Source: Streptomyces ferrugineus
GTDB lineage: Bacteria > Actinomycetota > Actinomycetes > Streptomycetales > Streptomycetaceae
Reading direction: 5' to 3'
NCBI RefSeq assembly: GCF_015160855.1
Contig: NZ_CP063373.1
Location: forward strand, 7,787,001-7,851,000
DNA: 64,000 nucleotides
The position numbers and the translations under genes are program-made. Shown piece after piece: positions 49,432-57,039 of this stretch; within the stretch, counting starts at the first letter, position 1, and each line of letters starts with the position of its first letter. The notes under the pieces were generated by a model that searched no databases, was not told the origin of the DNA, and saw only the letters and a list, made by a program, of their open reading frames with translations.

Positions 49432-51123
49432 TCAGTTGCCCGCGCTGCCGTTCTCGTCGAGGATCTTCTGGTACCAGTCGCGCAGCTTGTCGCCGCCCTT
49501 GCTCTTCCAGTCGGAGACGAACTGCTGCATGTCGCTGATCTTCTTGCGGCCGCGGACGATGTCGTCCTCGAGCTGCTCGACGTCGTTGGAGAGGTTGGTG
49601 TACCGGGTGGGCTCGGTGATCTGCATGCCCCAGAAGGAGGACTTCTTGGCGAAGGCGCCCATCCGCTGCTCCCACTCGACCTGGCCCCTGGCGACCTCGG
49701 GGAAGTCGGGGTGCGCGAGGGTCGCGGCGGGGCTCGCGACCATGACGTACGCGTTCAGCACGTCGATGTTGCCCTGGTCGGTCTTGGTGGGGACGCCGTC
49801 CTTGACGGTGTAGTGGGTGCCCTCCACGCCGTAGTTGGTCATCATGTACTCCTTGGTGCCGTACGGCGCCGCGGTGACGTTGGCGACGGCCAGCACGTCG
49901 CGGATGACCGACTCGGAGGCCTTCTTGTTGACGAAGGCGAAGATGCCGGCGGGCTGTTCGGCCCACAGGGTGGGGGCGCCGCCGTCGTGGCCCCAGACGT
50001 CCATGCCCCAGATCTTGAAGTCCGGGTTCTGGGCGGCCTGTTCGGCGGTGCGGCTCCACCACTGGGAGATGTTGTTGGGGTAGATCAGGAACTCGCCCGC
50101 CGCGAACTTGGGGCCCGGGTCGGGGGCGTTCTTGCCCAGACCGGAGTCGGGGTGGACGACCCCGGCGGCGAAGAGCTTGCGGGACCACTCCAGCGCTTCG
50201 AGGAACTCCTCGGTCTCGATGCGGTAGACCAGCTTGCCGTCGACCAGGTTCCAGCCGAGCGGCTTCTCGCTGCCGGAGAGCACGCCGAACGCCTGGAAGG
50301 CGGTCCACTTCATGTCCAGGCAGGCCCACCGCTTGGCCTTGGCGTTGGTGATGTCCTTGGCCAGGGCCATGAACTCGTCGCAGGACTTCGGGACTTCGTA
50401 GCCCTCCTCGTCGAAGATGTCCTGCCGGTACAGGGGCACCATGCTGGGGGCGGACGGCGCCGGCATCGGCAGGCCTCGCAGCTTTCCGCCGAAGATGGAG
50501 CGCCGCCAGGCGTCGGTCGGGATCGCGGCGAGGTTCGGGTACTCCTTGACCGCGTCCCCGGAGAGGTAGGGCCCGAGGTCGACGAACTTGCTGATGATGG
50601 CGCTGGGTATCTTGCCGCCCATGTTCCAGCCGGGGACGACCACCACGTCCGGGACGTCGCTGGAGGCGAGGACCGCGCCGAGCTTCTGGTCGTAGGTGTT
50701 GCCGTCCTGGTTCTGCCACCGGACGTCGACGCCGATCAGGTCGTTCATCGCCGTGTAGTAGGCGTTGTTCTGCTTGGGCGGCGATCCCCAGAACGGCGAC
50801 ATGATGGTGACCTTGCCGCCCTTGCCGAGCTTCTCGGGCACCGAGGTCTTCAGGTCCGCCAGGTCCAGCTTGCTGGTGAAGCCGATCGCCGAGCCGTTCT
50901 TGGCCGGGATGTCCGGCGTCACCACGTTGCTGGCCACATACGCCGGCAGGATCTTCTTCGCGTCCTTGCCCGAGGTCGTACCGTCCCGCGACCCGCTCTC
51001 CGACCCGCCGCACGCGGCGAGCAAGGGCATCCCACCGGCCACCGCTGCGGTGGCGGCCGCTGTGGAGGCGAGGAAGCTTCTCCGGCTGGGTCCGGAGGAG
51101 GCGGAGGCGGCGTTCGGCGTCAT
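49432..51123 (-). CDS. Extracellular sugar-binding lipoprotein of the ABC importer
   Basis: 563 residues, a large cluster-D-type solute-binding protein. The N-terminus combines a twin-arginine motif ('SRRSFLAST') with a lipobox 'LLAAC', so it is probably a Tat-exported lipoprotein. Conserved features include 'GGKVTIMSPFWGSPPKQNN' at the start of the mature fold and many surface aromatic residues suited to long oligosaccharides. It is first in the leftward operon of two permeases and GH74, GH42, GH95 and GH12, controlled from the operator at 51251. The likely ligand is a xyloglucan oligosaccharide, inferred from context. Confidence 0.92.
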   Translation of the reverse strand: MTPNAASASSGPSRRSFLASTAAATAAVAGGMPLLAACGGSESGSRDGTTSGKDAKKILPAYVASNVVTPDIPAKNGSAIGFTSKLDLADLKTSVPEKLGKGGKVTIMSPFWGSPPKQNNAYYTAMNDLIGVDVRWQNQDGNTYDQKLGAVLASSDVPDVVVVPGWNMGGKIPSAIISKFVDLGPYLSGDAVKEYPNLAAIPTDAWRRSIFGGKLRGLPMPAPSAPSMVPLYRQDIFDEEGYEVPKSCDEFMALAKDITNAKAKRWACLDMKWTAFQAFGVLSGSEKPLGWNLVDGKLVYRIETEEFLEALEWSRKLFAAGVVHPDSGLGKNAPDPGPKFAAGEFLIYPNNISQWWSRTAEQAAQNPDFKIWGMDVWGHDGGAPTLWAEQPAGIFAFVNKKASESVIRDVLAVANVTAAPYGTKEYMMTNYGVEGTHYTVKDGVPTKTDQGNIDVLNAYVMVASPAATLAHPDFPEVARGQVEWEQRMGAFAKKSSFWGMQITEPTRYTNLSNDVEQLEDDIVRGRKKISDMQQFVSDWKSKGGDKLRDWYQKILDENGSAGN

Positions 51124-51250
51124 TGCGTCAACCCTTCATGGCGCACCTGGACACCCGGCGGGGGCCGTCGGCTGCGGTGTCTTGAGCGGAACTGGCTGAG
51201 CTGAAGCGGTCCTCCGACCACTACGACGAATTCCGGAGTCGAATCCGCAG

Positions 51251-51264
51251 TCGAAGCGCTTCGA
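51251..51264. promoter_or_regulatory. LacI-family operator, site 3 (importer/GH74 operon)
   Basis: Exact TCGAAGCGCTTCGA, 127 bases upstream of the binding-protein start. On the minus strand a TTGTGT-N17-TAACCT promoter-like pair lies just upstream, placing the operator at about the transcription start, a normal repression position. Confidence 0.82.
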
Positions 51265-51381
51265 TGTTGCTGTGAGGTTAAGTGAACACCCATGGGTACA
51301 CAAGGGTCACCTCCAAGATTCCTCCGAGGTGTAGTAAGGGACCTTTCCTTATGCACCGCTTGAAGTAACGGCGCTGATCCC

Positions 51382-51411
51382 TTGACACTCGCCCTTGAGT
51401 CGAATGAGCAT
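51382..51411 (+). promoter_or_regulatory. Promoter-like element before GH3
   Basis: TTGACA, an 18-base spacer, then GAGCAT, directly followed by the operator at 51411. The -35 match is perfect and the -10 weak. Confidence 0.5.
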
Positions 51412-51424
51412 CGAAGCGCTTCGA
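51411..51424. promoter_or_regulatory. LacI-family operator, site 4 (GH3)
   Basis: Exact TCGAAGCGCTTCGA, 36 bases before the GH3 start and overlapping the end of a TTGACA promoter-like element. It places GH3 in the same regulon as the divergent importer operon. Confidence 0.85.
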
Positions 51425-51460
51425 AAGCACCAAGCCGATCCATCGCAAGGGGATCCCCAC

Positions 51461-54298
51461 GTGACCGCACCCACGCCGCACACGCCGCCGTTCCGTGATC
51501 GGCGACTGCCGTTCGCGAAGCGCATCGACGATCTGCTGTCGCGACTCACCCTCGACGAGAAGATCGGATTCCTGCACCAGTTCACGCCCGCCGTCGAGCG
51601 CCTCGGCATCGCGGCGTTCCGCACCGGCCAGGAAGCCCTGCACGGTGTCGCCTGGATGGGCCCGGCCACCGTCTTCCCCCAGGCCGTCGGCCTCGGCGCG
51701 ACCTGGAACACGGATCTCGTACGACGCGTCGGCGAGGCCGTCTCCAAGGAGACCCGCGCGATGCGCGCCCGCGACGAGCGCGTCGGCCTCAACGTCTGGT
51801 CCCCCACCGTCAACCTGCTGCGCCACCCCCTGTGGGGCCGCGGCGAGGAAGGCTACTCCGAGGACCCGAAGCTCACCTCGGCCATCGCCGTCGCGTACAC
51901 CCGTGGCCTGCGCGGCGACCATCCGACGTACTGGCGCACCGCGCCCGTCCTCAAGCACTGGCTGGCGCACAACAACGAGACGGGCCGCGACGTCACATCG
52001 TCCTCGGTCCGCCCGCGCGTCCTGCACGAGTACGACCTGCGCGCCTTCCGCGAGACGGTCGAGGCGGGCGCGACGGCCGGGGTGATGCCGGCCTACAACC
52101 TGGTCAACGGCCGCCCCAACCACGTCTCGCCGTATCTGAACGAGCACCTGCGCACCTGGACCGACGACGACCTGCTGGTCTGCTCGGACGCGGGCGCGCC
52201 GTCCAACCTGGTCGACTCCGAGCACTACTTCGACACCCACGAGGAGGCCACGGCCGCCGCGCTGCTGGCCGGCGTCGACAGTTTCACCGACCACGGCACC
52301 GACAGCTCGAAGATCACCGCACGGGTCCGCGGGGCCCTGGACAAGGGGCTGCTGGCCGAATCGGACCTCGACACGGCGGTGCGCCGTCAGCTCTCGGTCC
52401 GCTTCCGCCTGGGCGAGTTCGACCCGGAGTACGACCCGCACGCGCCCACCAAGGACTTCGACACCCCGGCGCACCGCGCCCTCGCCCAGGAGGCCGCCGA
52501 GCAGGCGGTGGTCCTGCTCAAGAACAGTGCCGGCCTGCTGCCGCTCGCGCCGGACACCCGGCTCGCCGTGGTCGGACTGCTCGCCGACGAGTGCAAGCTC
52601 GACTGGTACAGCGGCACGCTCATCCACCGCTCGACCCCGCTGGAGGGCCTGTACGAGCGGTTCGGTGCGGAGCGGGTGGAGTTCGCGGAGGGCGTGGACC
52701 GGGTCCTGCTCAAGACACGGGCCGGAACCTTCCTGCACGTCCCCGAGGCGGACGCCGCCGACGAGGTGCGCGGCGCGGAGGGCGCTCTCGACCCGGCGCT
52801 GCTGGCCGGCCGTACGGACCTGCCCGCGCTGACCACCGACCCGGCCGGCACCGAACTCGCCCTCATCGACTGGGGCGAGGGCGTGCTGACCCTGCGCGCG
52901 CCCGACGGCCGCTACCTCTCGGTCGCCGAGGACGGCCGGGTCCGCGCCTCCGCCGACCAGCCCGGCGGCTGGGTCGTCCAGGAGACGTTCCGCCTGGAAC
53001 CACACGAGAACGGACACCTCCTGAAGCACATCGGTACGGGTCGCCCCGTCTCAGTCGCCGCCGACGGCGTCAGGGTTGCCGATGAGGACCCGGAAATCTT
53101 CGAGCTGATCATCGTCGAACGCGGCGAGGACGCAGTGACCCGTGTCACCTCGCAGGCGGATGTGGTCCTGGTCGTCGCGGGCAACGACCCGCACATCAAC
53201 GGCCGCGAGACCGAGGACCGCACGACGCTGGCCCTCCCCACCCACCAGGAGCGCCTGCTGCGCGCGGCCTGCGCCGCCAACCCGAACACGGTGCTGGCCC
53301 TGATCTCGGCGTATCCGTACGCCGTCGATCACTCGGCCCTGCCCGCGCTGCTGTGGACCTCCCACGGCGGCCAGGCGACCGGCACCGCGCTGGCCCGCGT
53401 CCTGGCCGGCGACGTCTCCCCCGCCGGCCGCCTTCCGCAGACCTGGTACGCCGACGACAGCGACCTGCCCGACCTCCTCGACTACGACGTGATCGGCAGC
53501 CGCCAGACGTACCTCTACTTCGAGGGCACCCCGCTGTTCCCGTTCGGCCACGGCCTGTCGTACGCGACGTTCTCGTACGCCGACCTCGAGACCCGTACGA
53601 CGGACGACTCGCTGCACGTCTCCTTCACCGTCACCAACACCGGCGACATGACGGCCGACGAGGTCGCCCAGCTCTACGGCCGCGCCGTGGACCCGGCGGT
53701 GCCGCGCCCGCGCCGCGAGCTGCTGGCGCACAGCCGGGTGACGCTGGCCCCCGGCGAGCGGAAGGAGCTGACCTTCGACATCCCCTTGTCCGCCTTCGAC
53801 TTCTGGGACGTCTCACGCCCCGGCTGGCGCCGCGAGCCCGGCCCGTACGAACTGCTGGCCGGCGCCTCCAGCGAGGACGTCCGGCTGCGTACGACGGTGA
53901 TCCTGGACGGCGAGGAGGCCGCGCCGCGCCCGGTCCTCCGGCGCGGTCTGGCGGCGGCCGACTTCGACGAGCAGAGCGGCATCGCGATCGTCGACCGCAC
54001 GAAGACGTCGGGCGACGCGGTGACGCCGGCCCAGGGCACGTCGGGGGAACTGGTCTACCGGGACTGCGACTTCGGGGACGGCATCAGCGAGGTGTCCGTG
54101 ACGGTGGCGGGTGAGGGCGTGGTCGACGTGTCGTTGGACGGGGGTGCCGTGCTCGCGTCCCTGACGCCACAGACGCCCACCTCAGGACCGTACGACTACA
54201 CCACGGTCACCGCCGGGATGCTCGCCGAGGGCGTCCGCGATGTCCATGTCAGACTGCGCGGCCCACTGCGGCTGGCGCACGTCGGCTTCTCCGGTTGA
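51461..54298 (+). CDS. GH3 beta-glucosidase with beta-trefoil-like insertion
   Basis: 945 residues from the GTG at 51461 (AAGGGGA about 7 bases upstream). The upstream frame to 51395 would contain the operator and is not used. The GH3 barrel holds the nucleophile Asp243 in 'DDLLVCSDAGAPSNLVDSEH', with 'APVLKHWLAHNN' upstream. The second domain is interrupted at about residues 411-555 by a fascin/beta-trefoil-like segment ('VLTLRAPDGRYLSVAEDGRV') where many GH3 enzymes carry PA14. Next come the rest of the sandwich, an FnIII domain and a C-terminal CBM6-like module. No signal peptide. It is expected to release glucose from de-xylosylated xyloglucan oligosaccharides. Confidence 0.9.
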   Translation: MTAPTPHTPPFRDRRLPFAKRIDDLLSRLTLDEKIGFLHQFTPAVERLGIAAFRTGQEALHGVAWMGPATVFPQAVGLGATWNTDLVRRVGEAVSKETRAMRARDERVGLNVWSPTVNLLRHPLWGRGEEGYSEDPKLTSAIAVAYTRGLRGDHPTYWRTAPVLKHWLAHNNETGRDVTSSSVRPRVLHEYDLRAFRETVEAGATAGVMPAYNLVNGRPNHVSPYLNEHLRTWTDDDLLVCSDAGAPSNLVDSEHYFDTHEEATAAALLAGVDSFTDHGTDSSKITARVRGALDKGLLAESDLDTAVRRQLSVRFRLGEFDPEYDPHAPTKDFDTPAHRALAQEAAEQAVVLLKNSAGLLPLAPDTRLAVVGLLADECKLDWYSGTLIHRSTPLEGLYERFGAERVEFAEGVDRVLLKTRAGTFLHVPEADAADEVRGAEGALDPALLAGRTDLPALTTDPAGTELALIDWGEGVLTLRAPDGRYLSVAEDGRVRASADQPGGWVVQETFRLEPHENGHLLKHIGTGRPVSVAADGVRVADEDPEIFELIIVERGEDAVTRVTSQADVVLVVAGNDPHINGRETEDRTTLALPTHQERLLRAACAANPNTVLALISAYPYAVDHSALPALLWTSHGGQATGTALARVLAGDVSPAGRLPQTWYADDSDLPDLLDYDVIGSRQTYLYFEGTPLFPFGHGLSYATFSYADLETRTTDDSLHVSFTVTNTGDMTADEVAQLYGRAVDPAVPRPRRELLAHSRVTLAPGERKELTFDIPLSAFDFWDVSRPGWRREPGPYELLAGASSEDVRLRTTVILDGEEAAPRPVLRRGLAAADFDEQSGIAIVDRTKTSGDAVTPAQGTSGELVYRDCDFGDGISEVSVTVAGEGVVDVSLDGGAVLASLTPQTPTSGPYDYTTVTAGMLAEGVRDVHVRLRGPLRLAHVGFSG

Positions 54299-54323
54299 GG
54301 GTCCGGAGGAAGCCGGCACAAGG

Positions 54324-54363
54324 AAGGGGTCCGGCACCGGAAGGCATCGGTGCCGGGCCCCTT
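54324..54363. terminator. Bidirectional terminator between GH3 and aldehyde dehydrogenase
   Basis: 16-bp stem with one G-U-type pair (arms 54324-54339 and 54348-54363) and an 8-base loop between convergent genes. It marks the right end of the xyloglucan locus. Confidence 0.85.
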
Positions 54364-54400
54364 CAGGAAGCCCAGACTAGCTGAAAATGGTTCCCATTTA

Positions 54401-55861
54401 CTAGAGAGCGAGGCCCGTGAGGACCATCACCCGCTCGTAGGTGTAGTCGTCCATCGCGAACTTCACGCCCTCCCGGCCGACGCCGGACTGCTTGGCGCCG
54501 CCGTACGGCATCTGGTCGGCGCGGTAGGACGGCACGTCGCCGATGACGACACCGCCGACCTCCAGCGCCCGGTGGGCACGGAACGCGGCCTGGAGGTCAT
54601 GGGTGAACACACCCGCCTGGAGGCCGTACTTGGAGTCGTTGACGGCGGCGAAGGCGGCGGCCTCCCCGTCGGCCTTCTGCACGGTGAGGACCGGCCCGAA
54701 GACCTCCTCGCAGGCGAGCGTGACGTCGGCCGGTACGTCGGTGAGGACGGTCGGCGCGTAGGAGGCGCCGTCGCGCTTGCCGCCGGCGAGAAGGGTGGCC
54801 CCGGCGGCGACGGCTTCGTCCACCCACGTCTCCACGCGCTTGGCGGCGTCCTCGCTGACCAGCGGCCCGACGTCGGTCGCGTCGTCGCTCGGGTCGCCGG
54901 TGACCTGGGCCTCGACGGCGGCGACGATGCGCGGCAGGAGGCGGTCGTAGACGGACGCGTCCGCGATCACCCGCTGCACGGAGATGCAGGACTGGCCGCC
55001 CTGGTAGTTGGAGAAGGCGGCGATGCGGCCGGCGGCCCGGTCCAGGTCCTCGTCGGAGGCGAAGTCGGCGAGCACGACCGCCGCGCCGTTGCCGCCGAGC
55101 TCCAGGGTGCAGTGCTTGCGCGGCACGGAGTCCATGATCGCGTAGCCGACCTTCTCGGAGCCGGTGAAGGAGATCACGGGCAGCCGCGGGTCCTGCACCA
55201 GCGCGGGCATCCGGTCGTTCGGCACCGGGAGGATGCTCCAGGAGCCGGCCGGAAGCTCGCTCTCGGCGAGCAGCTCACCGATGAGGAGCCCGGAGAGCGG
55301 GGTGGCCGGGGCGGGCTTCAGGACGATCGGGACGCCGGCGGCGATGGCCGGGGCGATCTTGTGGGCGCACAGGTTGAGCGGGAAGTTGAAGGGCGCGATG
55401 CCGAGGACGACGCCCTTGGGGAAGCGCCGGGTGAGGGCGAGCCGCCCCTGGCCGCCGAGGTCGGTGTCGAGCCGCTGGGCCTCGCCGCCGTTGAACCGCC
55501 GGGCCTCCTCGGCCGCGAAGCGGAACACGGACACGGCGCGGCCGACCTCGCCGCGGGCCCACTTCATGGGCTTGCCGTTCTCGGCGGAGATCAGCCGGGC
55601 GATCTCCTCGGTCCGCTCGACGAGCCGCCTGCTGACGTGGTCGAGGGCGGCGGCACGCACATGGGACGGGGTCGCCGCGAACTCGTCCCGGACGGCGTAC
55701 GCGGTGGCCACGGCCTCCTCGATCTGCGCGTCGCTGGGCACGCTCACGGTGCCGACGACCCGCCCGTCCCACGGAGAGGTCACATCGAAGCTGTCCTCGC
55801 CGCTGACCTGGCGGCCGGCGAGCCAGAAGGCGTGGGTGGCTGTCACCTTCTCTTTTGGCAT
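54401..55861 (-). CDS. NAD(P)-dependent aldehyde dehydrogenase (possible succinic semialdehyde dehydrogenase)
   Basis: 486 residues from the ATG at 55861. ALDH-superfamily motifs are the catalytic Cys in 'NYQGGQSCISVQRV', the general-base Glu in 'HCTLELGGNGAAVV' and the cofactor region 'GIAPFNFPLNLCAHKI'. The nearby GABA aminotransferase (57040-58374) makes succinic semialdehyde, so a GabD-like role is plausible, but the order is broken by a PAP2 gene and other aldehydes are possible. Not part of the LacI regulon as judged by operator positions. Confidence 0.88.
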   Translation of the reverse strand: MPKEKVTATHAFWLAGRQVSGEDSFDVTSPWDGRVVGTVSVPSDAQIEEAVATAYAVRDEFAATPSHVRAAALDHVSRRLVERTEEIARLISAENGKPMKWARGEVGRAVSVFRFAAEEARRFNGGEAQRLDTDLGGQGRLALTRRFPKGVVLGIAPFNFPLNLCAHKIAPAIAAGVPIVLKPAPATPLSGLLIGELLAESELPAGSWSILPVPNDRMPALVQDPRLPVISFTGSEKVGYAIMDSVPRKHCTLELGGNGAAVVLADFASDEDLDRAAGRIAAFSNYQGGQSCISVQRVIADASVYDRLLPRIVAAVEAQVTGDPSDDATDVGPLVSEDAAKRVETWVDEAVAAGATLLAGGKRDGASYAPTVLTDVPADVTLACEEVFGPVLTVQKADGEAAAFAAVNDSKYGLQAGVFTHDLQAAFRAHRALEVGGVVIGDVPSYRADQMPYGGAKQSGVGREGVKFAMDDYTYERVMVLTGLAL

Positions 55862-56007
55862 GGTGAGTCCCGGCCCTTCCGCGTTTGGGGATGTCCTGGT
55901 GTTTCGTGGTCCACGGTAGGGCGGTGCGGGCCCAGCGGTGTTTGTCCGGGGTGTAGTGGTGGCGGCGAGGGGTGCGCCGTATTGGCGGAATCGGACCTGG
56001 GCCCGGC

Positions 56008-56847
56008 TTACGGCTGGGGCCTCGAACTCCGGCCCAGGAACAGCCACAGCCCGACGAGCAGCACCGTGCACAGAGACCAGCTGCCCACCACGTCCAACGG
56101 CCAGTGGTAGCCGCGCCGGACGAGCCCGAAGCCGACGCCGAGGTTGAGGACGGCGCAGAGGGCGAGCAGCGCCCGGCGGGCGGGGGCTGAACTCAGCCAC
56201 GGCAGGAGCAGCAGCGTCGCGGCACCGTAGGCGATGGCGGCCGTGGCGGTGTGGCCGGACGGGTAGTAGCCGGTGGCGGGCGGCACAGCCGGGGTGCCGG
56301 GGCGGTCGGTGAGTTCCTTGAGGGGGACGATCAGCGCCGGGACCAGGGCCATGAGGGCGGCGGCCGCGGTGGCCGGCCACCACCAGTGGTGTGTACCAAT
56401 GCGGTGATGCCGCCAGGTGACGTACGCCAGGGCGACGGCCAGCACGGGCACGGCGACCGGCACATTGCCCAGGTCGGCGAGGAACTCGGAGACGCGGTCG
56501 GGATGGATGAGGGCCCGGCCGGCCGCCTCGTCGAGGTCGGCCAGCGGGCCGTCGGCCACGACCTGCCAGGTGATGAGCGTGAAGAGAAGGGCGGGAAGCC
56601 CGAGAAGCCCGAGAAGGAGAAAGAGGGAGGTCGGCCGCCCCGGAACAGGGGGGGTGGTTCCGGGGCGGCCGTCCGGATCGGATGGTCGCGCGCCCCGGGG
56701 GGTTTGGGGCGGGCGACTGTCCGATCGGTGAGGAGATCCGGAGCCGGAAGCTCCGGGTGTGTGCGCGAGGGCACGACCAGGTCGAAGCTGGGGAGGCCTC
56801 GGCCCGAAGTCGCCCAGAGTCCCCTCTGGGCGGGGTGTATCTCTCAT
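56008..56847 (-). CDS. PAP2-family membrane phosphatase
   Basis: 279 residues with about 70 Pro/Arg-rich N-terminal residues, then five or six membrane helices. The PAP2 active-site motifs are in order: 'LKELTDRPGTP' (KxxxxxxRP), 'YYPSGHTATA' (PSGH) and 'LVRRGYHWPLDVVG' (SRxxxxxHxxxD-type). Such enzymes remove phosphate from lipid phosphates such as phosphatidic acid or undecaprenyl diphosphate; the substrate is not readable. The start is uncertain because the long N-terminus has only a weak ribosome binding site. Confidence 0.88.
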   Translation of the reverse strand: MRDTPRPEGTLGDFGPRPPQLRPGRALAHTPGASGSGSPHRSDSRPPQTPRGARPSDPDGRPGTTPPVPGRPTSLFLLLGLLGLPALLFTLITWQVVADGPLADLDEAAGRALIHPDRVSEFLADLGNVPVAVPVLAVALAYVTWRHHRIGTHHWWWPATAAAALMALVPALIVPLKELTDRPGTPAVPPATGYYPSGHTATAAIAYGAATLLLLPWLSSAPARRALLALCAVLNLGVGFGLVRRGYHWPLDVVGSWSLCTVLLVGLWLFLGRSSRPQP

Positions 56848-56990
56848 CTGCTTAGAACCTACGACAGGGCGATGGGGTTAGACAGACGGAATCGCGTCCT
56901 GCCATCCACCTCGCACACCTTCTTCACACGCTCTGACGGTAGCCGCCCCAGCCCCGGAACCACGGATGGCGCCGGGACCGGGGCGCAAGG

Positions 56991-57010
56991 GGTTCCCGGG
57001 GCCGGGAACC
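56991..57010. terminator. Hairpin downstream of gabT
   Basis: Perfect 8-bp stem with a 4-base loop, 30 bases after the leftward gabT stop. Confidence 0.6.
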
Positions 57011-57039
57011 TGGTGCTCACCAGTGGTTTTGCCGTGACC

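Noticed and set aside
51395..51460. GH3 start at an upstream codon
   Set aside because: The extension would contain the exact operator palindrome and has no ribosome binding site.
40127..54298. Xylan or cellulose locus in place of xyloglucan
   Set aside because: No GH10, GH11, GH43, GH6, GH48 or GH9 enzymes are present, while GH74, GH31 and GH95 together point to xyloglucan.
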